Shown: positions 13,352 to 21,231 of the stretch, in pieces
Layout of the letters: every line of letters begins with the position of its first letter
Position numbering within the stretch: position 1 is the stretch's first letter
Virus record (IMG/VR): IMGVR_UViG_3300013100_000002
Span: 1 to 55,808 of that record
Length of the DNA: 55,808 bases
Source of the DNA: a virus
Strand: one strand, 5' to 3'
Made by a program: the position numbers and the translations under genes
The notes under the pieces: generated by a model
What the model saw: only the letters and a program-made list of their open reading frames with translations
Database searches by the model: none
What the model was told of the DNA's origin: nothing

Positions 13352-13710
13352 GTGGTTGTCCCTTCTGGGAGGTCGAGGGCGTAGTGGTCGATGCCGTCGT
13401 GGCGTCCCCAGCCCTGAGGCCTCGGGCCACCGATGTGTCGCCAGAGGTTGTTGTAGGCGGGGAATGACCGCCCGCACGAGCACCGGTAGGTGTGCGCGAC
13501 GATGCACGCGTACTGCCACGGCGCCCACGAACGCCACCAGTACGGCTGGCTGAAGTCCGGCAGGCCGGCATGGCTGAGTGAGGTGCCGGAGCGACCGCAT
13601 AGGACGCACTCGACGCGTCCTGTGCGCAGCCGCACGAACCGGTCGTAGTCGACGATCGTGGGATCGTCGCGGATCGCGTGCTGGATGTCGATGATTAGCT
13701 CGTGGCTCAT
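13348..13710 (-). CDS. Zinc-finger hypothetical protein
   Basis: 120 residues with 'VECVLCGRSGTSLSHAGLP' and 'AHTYRCSCGRSF...H', a CxxC plus CxC/H set that could form one zinc site; Trp-rich centre. Role unknown. Confidence 0.72.
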   Translation of the reverse strand: MSHELIIDIQHAIRDDPTIVDYDRFVRLRTGRVECVLCGRSGTSLSHAGLPDFSQPYWWRSWAPWQYACIVAHTYRCSCGRSFPAYNNLWRHIGGPRPQGWGRHDGIDHYALDLPEGTTT

Positions 13711-14711
13711 GCCGCGAGTCCGTAGCGGATGTGCGGCACGCCGGGGCGCGCGAGCATGTCGCGGAGCGCCCACGCGGCCTGCAGGGTGACGACGCCGTTC
13801 CCGCACGCCTTGAGCTGCTCGGCGCGCTTCAGACCGATCACCGCGGCCGTGACCCAGCCGAGCGGCCAGCCCATCATCCACTCGGTGAGCTCGGGATTGA
13901 GGCGCGGCTTCCCGTTCTTCCCGTCATGGCGGACGGGAGCGGGCGCGGATCTGCCGATCACGATCTCCCAGCGTTCGATCGCCGCGGCGTACGGCCCCCA
14001 ATCGATTTCCCGCTCGACGGCGATGCCGCCGAGAAGCGGCTCATCCTTCCGGGCACCCGAGCGCGAGGGCTGTCCACCTTCAGCCATCGCCACGTTGGGC
14101 GTCGGAAGCAACTGGACAGCGATCGTAAGCGGCATCCCCATGCCGTTCCCGTTGATCCCGGTGGCTTTGACACGCTCACGGCGAGCCATCCACGTATCGA
14201 CGCCTTCGCCGTCCTGGCTGAGCACCGTCGGGGTCGGGAGCAGTGAGATCTTCCCGTCCTCCATCTCTTCGCGGATCTGGTCAGAGAGCCGCATCGTCGC
14301 ACCGGCACGGTTCCGATCCCGTGGCCCGCCTTCCGCCTCGGCCGCGGCTGGTGTCCGGAGAAGATGCCGCGGGTTCTCGAGCGCTCCGAGCTGCGTGCGC
14401 ACGACGGCGTCCGTCAGAGTCACGTCCTTCCGGGAGTTACCGCCCGAGGCTTCGGAGTCCATCGCTGTGGTCGTGGGGAGCAACTGCTTCGCTTCGCCAC
14501 GCGACGATGAAGATCCGGAACCGACCGTGGGGGGCACCGATGTCGGATGCTGATACACCCGTCCATTCCGCATCGAACCCGAGATCGGCCAGTCCCCGGA
14601 GAACGATGGCGATTGCTCGCTGAACAAGTCGACGCTCGCGTTTGAATCGAGCCACTGCCCACTCTCGCTGTCGAGCCATGCGAACGGCGGCGAACTTCCA
14701 TCGGCGCGCAT
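13707..14711 (-). pseudogene. Cytosine-C5 methyltransferase, C-terminal part (frameshifted)
   Basis: This frame holds the second half of the Dcm-type enzyme: repeated 'LLPTPT/LLPTPN' segments typical of the actinophage family, then 'LNPELTEWMMGWPLGWVTAA' and 'QLKACGNGVVTLQAAWALRD', motifs IX-X, which complete the catalytic fold. It is out of frame with the N-terminal half. Only about 13707-14490 is likely to be meaningful protein; the 5' part of this frame overlaps the other half antagonistically. No clear RBS exists for separate translation. Confidence 0.72.
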
Positions 14712-15207
14712 GTGCGGACCGTCCTTCCTTTCGGTGCGCCGGGTTGCCGGACGCGAACGCCTCGGCCATGTCGGCGAGGCGGGTGATGCGCAGCATGTCC
14801 GCGTGCGCTTCGATGAGCTCGTCGTGCCACGGCTCGCCCTCAGCCGAGAGCAGACCGCGCACGTTCTCGATGACGACCCAGTCGGGTCGGTCTTCCTCGA
14901 GCGATCTCAGGAACTCCGACCAGAGGCCGGAGCGGGTGCCGTTCGCCATGCCTCGTCGCCGGCCGGCGAGAGATACGTCCTGGCAGGGGAATCCGCCGGC
15001 GCGGATGTGGGTGTGCGGCACGGCCCCGAAGTCGACCTTCGTGACGTCGCCGTAGTTCGGAACGTCCGGGTAGCGGTGCGCGAGCACCTTCGATGGCGCG
15101 GCGTCGAATTCGCAGAACCATGCCGACTCCGACTCGAAGACCTCGTCGACCGCCATCCCAAGACCGTGGACGCCGGCGAAAAGCTCGCCCGACCTGAGGG
15201 CGGTCAC
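14437..15207 (-). CDS. Cytosine-C5 methyltransferase, N-terminal part (frameshifted)
   Basis: 256 residues as read. 'LRSGELFAGVHGLGMAVDEV' is motif I, 'GGFPCQDVSLAG' the catalytic motif IV (C75), 'VVIENVRGLL' motif VI and 'GAPHGRFRIFIVAW' motif VIII. It then runs 23 residues into a stop instead of the target-recognition and motif IX-X part, which lies in the neighbouring frame. Two CGAAG units at 14487-14496 mark the break: a third unit would restore one frame through 'AWRSEAKQLLPT'. As written, it is probably inactive alone. Confidence 0.8.
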   Translation of the reverse strand: MTALRSGELFAGVHGLGMAVDEVFESESAWFCEFDAAPSKVLAHRYPDVPNYGDVTKVDFGAVPHTHIRAGGFPCQDVSLAGRRRGMANGTRSGLWSEFLRSLEEDRPDWVVIENVRGLLSAEGEPWHDELIEAHADMLRITRLADMAEAFASGNPAHRKEGRSAHARRWKFAAVRMARQREWAVARFKRERRLVQRAIAIVLRGLADLGFDAEWTGVSASDIGAPHGRFRIFIVAWRSEAVAPHDHSDGLRSLGR

Positions 15208-15965
15208 GCGGCGTCCCCTTCGGGGAAGATGAACGTCTGCTGGGCGAGGCGTTCAGCCGCGCGATGTGCGTAGTCTTCTCGCCCCTCGAACGCGATGCAC
15301 CGCCGCCCCATCTGTCGCGCGGTGACGGCCGTCGTCGCGGAGCCCGCGAATAGGTCGACCACGAGTCCGCCCGGCGGCACGCTGTACTCGATCAGCGGGG
15401 CGACGATACCGACTGGCTTCTGGGTCGGGTGGATCGCTCGACCGTGCTCCGAGCGCACGTACTGGACCGAGCGCATGAGTCGGGGTCCGCCGTCTTCGGA
15501 GCGGTACGACGAGTCGTTGATCGTCCCGGTGTGCACAGGCCGCGTTTTCCGACGGACGGTGCGGGCGGTGGCGTCTGCGGTGGTGGGTGTCTCGTGGCGG
15601 AGGTTCGCCCACTCGCCTCGATACCAGAGCACCGCGAGTTCGTGCACTCGCTTGAACCGGTCGTTCGCGAATCCAGACCCGTTGTGCTTCTCCCACACGA
15701 TCTCTTGCGACAGTTGCCATAGCGGTTCGATCGTGCGGAACTCGTGAGCGTGCTCGTAGAACATCCGGAACGAACCGAAGCACCACAGGGCGTTGGTGAT
15801 CCCCGCGGCATCGCTGAGCCATCCAGTCGGCCACTGATCCCAGTCGAGTGACGTCTCCCCGTAGGGGGGATCTGTGATGATCGCGTCTGCTCGCAGACCC
15901 GCGAGGTGGTCGCGGTAGTCGGCGTGGTGGAGCGTGACCCACTCATCCTCGTAGACGACGGTCAC
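15204..15965 (-). CDS. N6-adenine / N4-cytosine DNA methyltransferase (beta class)
   Basis: 253 residues. 'AIITDPPYGETSLDW' (DPPY at 32-35) precedes the SAM-binding 'LVVDLFAGSATTAVTARQMG' near residue 210, the order of beta-class amino-methyltransferases. 'HPTQKPVGIVAPLI' between them is also characteristic. With no cognate endonuclease nearby it is an orphan enzyme, likely protecting phage DNA from host restriction. A GTG start overlaps the preceding stop; an embedded terminator lies just upstream. Confidence 0.9.
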   Translation of the reverse strand: MTVVYEDEWVTLHHADYRDHLAGLRADAIITDPPYGETSLDWDQWPTGWLSDAAGITNALWCFGSFRMFYEHAHEFRTIEPLWQLSQEIVWEKHNGSGFANDRFKRVHELAVLWYRGEWANLRHETPTTADATARTVRRKTRPVHTGTINDSSYRSEDGGPRLMRSVQYVRSEHGRAIHPTQKPVGIVAPLIEYSVPPGGLVVDLFAGSATTAVTARQMGRRCIAFEGREDYAHRAAERLAQQTFIFPEGDAA

Positions 15966-16414
15966 ACGTCCCCCTGAGACGAAGAAACCCCCGCGGAGGC
16001 GGGGGTTCGGGATGCGGGGTTGGCGGTTAGCCGGAGGCTCTTTCGGATGCCGGCGGCTTGATCTCGCGTCCTGTGGATGACGTCCGCGATCTGGCGGTCG
16101 GTCCTGCCCTTGTTGACGACGAGATCCCAGACGCGGCGCTGAAGGTCCGTGACCGGGGCGAGTGGTCCCGTGCTCGCGCTCTTCGTGGTGCCGCGTCGAG
16201 TGCGACCCTGCTTCGTCCCGTCCGCGCGCTGCGCGATCTGCTCCGGCGTGGTGCCGGCGTCGTATGCCTTCCGGAAGCCGTAGTCGCCCTGATACCGGAA
16301 GTGAACGTCGCGGCAGGCCATCGGCGCCGGGCAGTGGCTCCCCCGGCATCCCTTCGCGAAGCCCTCGACGGTTCCGTGAGGGTGATTGGGATCGGACAGA
16401 ATGTCGGCGGTCAT
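15962..16414 (-). CDS. Helix-turn-helix protein with N-terminal Cys/His motif
   Basis: 150 residues. The N-terminus 'HGTVEGFAKGCRGSHCPAPM' is a motif seen at the start of many actinophage proteins, likely a zinc site. 'DLVVNKGRTDRQIADVIHRT' further on is a helix-turn-helix. Probably DNA binding. Its last codons contain a stem and T-tract (15981-16007). Confidence 0.72.
   Translation of the reverse strand: MTADILSDPNHPHGTVEGFAKGCRGSHCPAPMACRDVHFRYQGDYGFRKAYDAGTTPEQIAQRADGTKQGRTRRGTTKSASTGPLAPVTDLQRRVWDLVVNKGRTDRQIADVIHRTRDQAAGIRKSLRLTANPASRTPASAGVSSSQGDV
15981..16007 (-). terminator. Intrinsic terminator embedded in a coding 3' end
   Basis: AACCCCCGC and GCGGGGGTT pair around a 4-nt loop and are followed on the minus strand by TTTCTTC. 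It lies within the last codons of the HTH gene, just before the methyltransferase start, so it should reduce methyltransferase expression unless antiterminated or translated through. Confidence 0.6.
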
Positions 16415-16632
16415 GCGACGTACTTCTCTCGTTCACCGGCGAGGTATCGCCGTAGTTGTTCGGTCTTCTCCTGGAAGGCGACGGCCAGCGCGTCCTTCAC
16501 CGGGAGCGCGAGGATCTGTTCTCTGCGGATGCGGCGGCGACGCACGGGTGTCGACTCGAGTTCGTTGATGAAGTCTGCGAACCACTCGTCGGACAGCCCC
16601 CAGTCGGCTGGTTTCCCTGGTGTTGAAGGCAC
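16411..16632 (-). CDS. Hypothetical small basic protein
   Basis: 73 residues, helical and charged ('PVRRRRIRREQILALPVKDA'), unrecognised. GTG start at 16632, just downstream of the terminator at 16652-16686, so it must have its own promoter or depend on read-through. Confidence 0.68.
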   Translation of the reverse strand: MPSTPGKPADWGLSDEWFADFINELESTPVRRRRIRREQILALPVKDALAVAFQEKTEQLRRYLAGEREKYVA

Positions 16633-16651
16633 GGGAATCTCCCCTCAATGG

Positions 16652-16686
16652 AAAAGGCCACTACCCGTTCTGCTGGGTCAGTGGCC
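16652..16686 (-). terminator. Rho-independent terminator
   Basis: On the minus strand GGCCACT-G-ACCC pairs with GGGT-AGTGGCC around AGCAGAAC and runs straight into TTTTCC. This is the best intrinsic terminator in the early operon and lies just after the replication-initiation-like gene. Confidence 0.75.
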
Positions 16687-16759
16687 TGTGGATAACTCAT
16701 CGCTCCGAACACCGCATCTTCGATAGAAGATGTAGCTGTAGGGGTAGATGTAGCTGTAG
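16687..16759. other. Possible origin elements: DnaA box and direct repeats
   Basis: TGTGGATAA (16687-16695) is a perfect complement of the DnaA box TTATCCACA. Two 14-bp direct repeats of AGATGTAGCTGTAG lie at 16728-16741 and 16746-16759. They adjoin a replication-initiation-like gene, as expected of an origin, but the repeats also encode a Thr-rich tail in one frame, so a coding explanation is possible. Confidence 0.4.
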
Positions 16760-16804
16760 TAGTAGTAGCGCCGGTCGTAGGCTCGACCGACGTTTGGGGT
16801 AAAG

Positions 16805-17356
16805 CTAGGTCGTAGCGTTGCCCGTAGTGTCCATTCCGTGGAACGGCAGGAAGCCCGGGAAGTCCCAGGCGAGCTCCGTCTTCGTCTCGCGCACCGGCAC
16901 CGCGGGTTGCTTCAGAACCGTCATCACCTGCGGCTTCTCCCACGCGGGGAGATCCGGGTTGAGCTTCTTGAACCGGATCAGCTCGTGGACGACGACGGCT
17001 CGGATCTTGTTCGACGCGATCGCGCCGTACGCCTTCGCCATCGACACCGCGAGCCTCGGCTGCTTCATCAGCCCGTCGTGCCGAACCCACGACCTCACGA
17101 GCACCTCGTCCGTGGACTGGTCGAAGACGCAGTACCACTTGTCGGAGAGCTCCTGAGCGGCGAGCATCACGTCCCCCGATGTCATCTCTCGAGACATCGC
17201 GGCGAGCCTGCCGGGGTGGAACTCGACGCATCCCGAGTAGTCGAGCTTCGGGTGCGTGACGAGCTTGAAGTAGAGCGACTGTGCCTGCGTTGTCAGATCA
17301 CGGAAGTCGGCATCGGACCAGATGTCGATGCTGATGTTCGCGCGATCACGTCCCAT
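16805..17356 (-). CDS. Replication-initiation-like HTH protein
   Basis: 183 residues. 'DIWSDADFRDLTTQAQSLYF' and 'VEFHPGRLAAMSREMTSGDV' plus 'VLVRSWVRHDGLMKQPRLAV' match the N-terminal winged-helix part of a family common in actinophage replication regions. It ends early ('MDTTGNATT'), whereas a Thr-rich tail like those of relatives continues in another frame to the left. It may therefore be truncated. A terminator and a DnaA box follow. Confidence 0.72.
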   Translation of the reverse strand: MGRDRANISIDIWSDADFRDLTTQAQSLYFKLVTHPKLDYSGCVEFHPGRLAAMSREMTSGDVMLAAQELSDKWYCVFDQSTDEVLVRSWVRHDGLMKQPRLAVSMAKAYGAIASNKIRAVVVHELIRFKKLNPDLPAWEKPQVMTVLKQPAVPVRETKTELAWDFPGFLPFHGMDTTGNATT

Positions 17357-17711
17357 CCCGGGCCTCCCCGAAGAGCTTCTCCCAGAGGTCGTCGCTCATC
17401 CTGTTCTCGACCTTGAACTGCATCGAGAAGCTCGGGTCAGGACGTGGCTCCGGAGCGGGTTCGACTCGCGTCTGAGGTCTCCCGATCTGCCTCCCCCAGC
17501 CGTCGGCGATCCTGTCGATCTGGATGCGCCAGCATCCTGGTTCCCATCCGGCGATCGCGGCGAACTGGTACGAGCCCGGTGCTGTTTGGGTCATCGTCGC
17601 GTGTGGGATGAGCGTGCGGTGCTTGTGGCGCGCTGCGCTCTTCGCGCGGTTCCGATGGCCGCGCACCTTCATGCGCGGGAAGTGCACGGGCGTGCGGGGT
17701 TTCTGAGCCAT
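17346..17711 (-). CDS. Hypothetical basic protein
   Basis: 121 residues, basic N-terminal third ('MKVRGHRNRAKSAARHKHRT'), Trp/Gly middle, unrecognised; could bind nucleic acid. It overlaps the replication-like gene by 11 nt. Confidence 0.7.
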   Translation of the reverse strand: MAQKPRTPVHFPRMKVRGHRNRAKSAARHKHRTLIPHATMTQTAPGSYQFAAIAGWEPGCWRIQIDRIADGWGRQIGRPQTRVEPAPEPRPDPSFSMQFKVENRMSDDLWEKLFGEARDGT

Positions 17712-18091
17712 CACGGCTCCTTTCTCACGACGTCGAGATTGTCGAGCCGTTCGCGGCGTCGGTGCGATGTCTCCCACTGACCTGACGCGAGCGCTTCGAT
17801 GATCTCTTGCGAGCCTTCTTTGACCCGGCCGTCCAGATCCCAGCCGCCACCCATCGTGTTCACGGTGGTGAGGATGAAGCCGGGGCCAACGAAGTTGTAG
17901 CGGTATTCGCTGTAGGTGATGATCGTGTACTGGTGCTCACCCTTCGGGCGGAAGGGTGCCTGTCGCACCGCGACGACGTACTGGTCGTTGCGGGCGGTGA
18001 TCGTCCAGGCGAGACGGTTGCCGTTGATCCGGACGCGATCGCCGACCTTCAGGTCAGCCGCGATCTCCTTGGTGGTTCGCTCATCTGTCAT
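17711..18091 (-). CDS. Hypothetical protein with beta-barrel-like fold
   Basis: 126 residues. 'LKVGDRVRINGNRLAWTITA' resembles a small SH3-like or KOW-type barrel start; the rest is unrecognised. ATGA overlap with the next gene. ATG at 18091 after AAAGGGAATCGCC. Confidence 0.7.
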   Translation of the reverse strand: MTDERTTKEIAADLKVGDRVRINGNRLAWTITARNDQYVVAVRQAPFRPKGEHQYTIITYSEYRYNFVGPGFILTTVNTMGGGWDLDGRVKEGSQEIIEALASGQWETSHRRRERLDNLDVVRKEP

Positions 18092-18105
18092 GGCGATTCC
18101 CTTTC

Positions 18106-18309
18106 TCAGTCGAGGCATCGGCATGGCCGGATGCAGAAGCAGTCCGGGCAGACGACGTCGGTGGGGCGCATGTCGAACTTCGACGGCTTCGGCACGCACT
18201 TCACGTGCCGGTAATCGCCGTCGTCGTCCTTCTCGATCTCGTCGCCCTCATGGATGCGCTCACCGCACTTCGCGGCGCACGTGCCGTTGTACTGCGCACG
18301 AAAGCTCAC
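18106..18309 (-). CDS. Zinc-binding small protein
   Basis: 67 residues: 'GTCAAKCGERIHEGDEI' and 'VVCPDCFCIRPCRCLD' give two cysteine groups suitable for zinc, a PARP-finger-like or treble-clef arrangement. A GTG start overlaps the preceding stop. Confidence 0.7.
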   Translation of the reverse strand: MSFRAQYNGTCAAKCGERIHEGDEIEKDDDGDYRHVKCVPKPSKFDMRPTDVVCPDCFCIRPCRCLD

Positions 18310-18560
18310 GTCTCTTCCGCCTTCATCCCGTCGAGGGCCTCGGCGATCGCGGTCACGGTCGCTGCCGCCATCTCGCCGAGAGAGCGAAGCGCCTGACCGA
18401 ACGCGACGGCGACCGCCGTCATCGATTCGATGTGCGCGGCGATCGCTTCCGCGTCGGGGTCTACGCCGATGCGGATGAGCGCCGCGCGGGCGTCTCGATC
18501 GATCTGTCGCTGGATGCGCCGGTTCGCCGCCGCGATCTCCTTGTCGACATCGATGGTCAT
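18306..18560 (-). CDS. Hypothetical helical protein
   Basis: 84 residues, almost entirely helical with heptad-like Ala/Ile spacing ('AAANRRIQRQIDRDARAALI'), likely a coiled coil. Unrecognised. Confidence 0.7.
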   Translation of the reverse strand: MTIDVDKEIAAANRRIQRQIDRDARAALIRIGVDPDAEAIAAHIESMTAVAVAFGQALRSLGEMAAATVTAIAEALDGMKAEET

Positions 18561-18706
18561 CGCGTCACCTTCGTGAGAGTCCGACAGAACGAGCAGATGC
18601 TCGACGCCCGAGGGCACGGGCGGTCGCAGTGCCCGCAGATGAGGATGCCCTTGACCTCTGTCTTCGGGTTGCCACACGCGCACACGATTCGCTGCTGAAC
18701 GGTCAC
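18557..18706 (-). CDS. Small zinc-ribbon protein
   Basis: 49 residues with 'VCACGNPKTEVKGILICGHC' and 'CPRASSICSFC', eight cysteines enough for two zinc ions. A GTG start overlaps the RNA ligase stop (GTGA), so it is cotranslated with the RNA-repair pair. Confidence 0.65.
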   Translation of the reverse strand: MTVQQRIVCACGNPKTEVKGILICGHCDRPCPRASSICSFCRTLTKVTR

Positions 18707-19767
18707 TCGCTCTCCCCCATCTTCGGTTCGACCATGCGCCACACGGCGTCGTCGATGCTCTTCCCGTCGAGCAGAGAGAACACCAGCCCTCGGATGCTGT
18801 CGCCGACGTGGGCCAGAACCCAGAGCGCCTGCTCCTTCCGCGTCGCGAGTCCTTCCGTGTGGAGGTGCTCGAGCGCGGCAGTCGCGAGACTGACGATCTC
18901 TGCGTGCTCGGCCTGCAACGGCTCGGCGGTGTCCTGCGCCCAGCCATGGAACTCGTCGGGGAGCGCGACGACGAAGTCGTAGAAGGTGTTGGCGCGGAGC
19001 TGCCGCCACACTTCCTTGACCGACAGGTTCGAGACGATGCGGTGCAGCTCGACGTAGTCGTCCTGCTTGATCTTCACGGCGCGCGTGTGGTCGAGCCACA
19101 CGACCATGCCCTCGGCGTTCGCACGCGGCGGGATCTCGAGCGCCTCGCGCAGAGTGTCAGCCCGCATCATCGCGGCAAAGGCGAAGTTCTCGTTGTACGG
19201 ATTGGGTGGCGAATACTGGCCGGAGGCGATATCCATCGCCCCGAGGTAGACGAGCTCGTCGCGGTCGCCGTAGTCGAGCACGATGCGGTTCTCGGGGAAG
19301 ATGATCTCCCACAGCCACGTGTATTCGTCGTGCCCGTAATGCACGAGCTCTCCCCACGGCGAGTCGCGAAGCCACCGAGTCGCGTGGAGCGCCTGGACGG
19401 ACGCGAACGATCCGCGCGTCGCGATCGCCGGAAGCCCGTCGGGCTGCATGTAGGTGATGCCGAGCGAGCCGTCGAGCTTGTCGAACGCGCCGACGATCGG
19501 GGCGTCGAGGTCGAGGTCGCCGACGTCCGGTTCGCTGTGGTTGTGGATCTTCGGGAACGCTCGAGCGACGACGGCGCGCGTGTCGGCGTTGTAGATCAGG
19601 CCGCGCGTGAGGCGCGTGATGTCCGTCCAGTGGCGATCGAACTGGCACCGGTCGGTGTAGTTCAGGATGCGCAGCTCGGGGAACTCCGGGTGCGTGCGCT
19701 CCGTGACGTATCCAGCGGTGATCTCGGCGCCGACGGCGTCCATATCGATGAGGTCATCGATCAGCAT
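18703..19767 (-). CDS. T4 Rnl1-like RNA ligase
   Basis: 354 residues. Nucleotidyltransferase motif I is 'FDKLDGSLG' with the adenylated Lys at K97; 'EGMVVW' (about 228) and 'VKIKQDDYV' (about 239) are motifs IV and V. The N- and C-terminal lengths fit T4 RnlA (374 residues). It seals 5'-phosphate/3'-OH RNA ends such as cleaved tRNAs. TGATG overlaps the preceding kinase-phosphatase, so the two repair steps are coupled in translation. In T4 the pair reverses anticodon-nuclease defence. Confidence 0.9.
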   Translation of the reverse strand: MLIDDLIDMDAVGAEITAGYVTERTHPEFPELRILNYTDRCQFDRHWTDITRLTRGLIYNADTRAVVARAFPKIHNHSEPDVGDLDLDAPIVGAFDKLDGSLGITYMQPDGLPAIATRGSFASVQALHATRWLRDSPWGELVHYGHDEYTWLWEIIFPENRIVLDYGDRDELVYLGAMDIASGQYSPPNPYNENFAFAAMMRADTLREALEIPPRANAEGMVVWLDHTRAVKIKQDDYVELHRIVSNLSVKEVWRQLRANTFYDFVVALPDEFHGWAQDTAEPLQAEHAEIVSLATAALEHLHTEGLATRKEQALWVLAHVGDSIRGLVFSLLDGKSIDDAVWRMVEPKMGESE

Positions 19768-20657
19768 CAGAATGCCCCTTCCTGGGCCTGCAGGGTCTTG
19801 ATTCCCATCGCGCGCCATCCAGCGACGACAGCGTTGCGGTCGTCGACCGCGAAGGCGACGTTGAAGCTGTTGCGAACGTGTCGGTCGAAAAGTTCGGCCT
19901 TCACGACGGTGTCGGGGCGGCGGTCGCCGGCGGCGCGCATGAAGAGGTGGTGCCACTGGATCGCGTTGTCGCGAAGCCAACGAAGCGTGTCGCCGCGGCA
20001 GATGTCCTCGCGACCGGACATCACGATCACACGGTGCGTCTTCCCCATCTCGTTCACGAGGGTTCGGACTGCGCGATCGACTTCGTCGCCACCGACCTTG
20101 TGCCAGTCGTACGGTCCGCGACGGTCGCCCATGTGAGCGAGGGTGCCGTCAAGGTCGACGATGATCGCTCGCGACAACGACTCGTCGGGCACATACTGAG
20201 CGACCGGTGCGGGCGGCTCGTCTGGCGTCGGCGGGTCGGGGAGCTTCCCCTTGTTCGTGAGCCGCTCGTACGTCGCGCGGATCACCTCTTCGGGCACCTT
20301 CCCACCGCGCGCTTCGTTCCTCGCGAGCGCGAGGTCGAGAGAGACCGGGAAGTCGATGAACTCGACCGGGTAGCCGAGGCTCAGCCACGTCCGCACGTAC
20401 CTCGAGCGGAGGTTCATCGCATCGATCACGACGCTCTTGCCGGCGCGGAGCGCGGTGAGCGCGATGCTCTTCTCGATCCGGGTGACGAACGACTCGAGGT
20501 CGTGGGAGAGCAGAGTCGCCGGCGTCCCGGTAATCATCTGGCGGATGTCGTCGCGGTTGACGCGCACCCGGTTCTCCGGATCGGACGCCGCCCAGTTCTT
20601 CGCGAACTCGGACTTGCCGGAGGCCTGGATGCCCCGGACGAGGATGATGGTGGGCAT
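19767..20657 (-). CDS. Polynucleotide kinase-phosphatase (T4 PseT-like)
   Basis: 296 residues. The N-terminal kinase has P-loop 'GIQASGKS' (9-16), and 'VIDAMNLRSRYVR' is the substrate region. The C-terminal HAD phosphatase has 'IIVDLDGTLA' with nucleophile D168 and acid D170, then 'VIVMSGRED'. Together they phosphorylate 5'-OH ends and remove 2',3'-cyclic or 3'-phosphates, preparing broken RNA for the ligase next door. Length and domain order match T4 PseT (301 residues). Confidence 0.93.
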   Translation of the reverse strand: MPTIILVRGIQASGKSEFAKNWAASDPENRVRVNRDDIRQMITGTPATLLSHDLESFVTRIEKSIALTALRAGKSVVIDAMNLRSRYVRTWLSLGYPVEFIDFPVSLDLALARNEARGGKVPEEVIRATYERLTNKGKLPDPPTPDEPPAPVAQYVPDESLSRAIIVDLDGTLAHMGDRRGPYDWHKVGGDEVDRAVRTLVNEMGKTHRVIVMSGREDICRGDTLRWLRDNAIQWHHLFMRAAGDRRPDTVVKAELFDRHVRNSFNVAFAVDDRNAVVAGWRAMGIKTLQAQEGAF

Positions 20658-20686
20658 TCTCAGCCCTTTCTCCGGGGCATCCCCGG

Positions 20687-21070
20687 TCAGTCTGGTGGTT
20701 CGGTGACGGCGCGGCCGTCGGCGGTGAGGTAGACCTCGCGGCCGTCCCAGCGGGTGAGCGGGATGCGCGCGGGGTTCGACCCCTGCGGGATGCGGAAGCC
20801 GCGCGCTGCGGCTTCCTTCGGGTGAGACTCGATGTCGTGGTGGCACCCGGTGGTCGCGGAACCGTGCACGAGTGCGCCGTTGTGCGCCTGGCCGGTGTCC
20901 TTGAGCTTCGAGCCGCCCATCCCCCGTGCGCGCCGATGCTGAAGCGAATACTCGCCCCACTCGATGCGGACGGGTTCACCGCACCACTGGCACCGCGGGG
21001 TGCCGTGCTCGTCGCTGTCGCGGGCGATGATGATCCAGCGCGTCTTCGGCGTGAACGCCCCGCTGGTCAT
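20687..21070 (-). CDS. HNH endonuclease-like protein
   Basis: 127 residues. 'PRCQWCGEPVRIEWGEYSLQ' followed by 'HRRARGMGGS' and 'GALVHGSATTGCHHDIES' are the CxxC, H-R-R and N/H-C-H-H parts of an HNH domain common in actinophages. The last 40 residues are a small beta tail. It could nick DNA during replication or recombination. Confidence 0.8.
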   Translation of the reverse strand: MTSGAFTPKTRWIIIARDSDEHGTPRCQWCGEPVRIEWGEYSLQHRRARGMGGSKLKDTGQAHNGALVHGSATTGCHHDIESHPKEAAARGFRIPQGSNPARIPLTRWDGREVYLTADGRAVTEPPD

Positions 21071-21231
21071 GCCGGCTCGACGACCAGACATGCGATCGTC
21101 GCGGCGTCGAACGCCTCGCGCATCGTGTCGTAGCCGCCCCACGCGGTGCCCGGGTAGAGCACCCCGTCGTCGCGGTTGGTGTCGACGTACCAGTACGCGT
21201 CGCCGACGCCGCGCCGCACGTACGGCTTCAC
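21067..21231 (-). CDS. Hypothetical small protein
   Basis: 54 residues, unrecognised ('GVGDAYWYVDTNRDDGVLYP'). The GTG start overlaps the stop of the annealing-like gene. Confidence 0.6.
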   Translation of the reverse strand: MKPYVRRGVGDAYWYVDTNRDDGVLYPGTAWGGYDTMREAFDAATIACLVVEPA

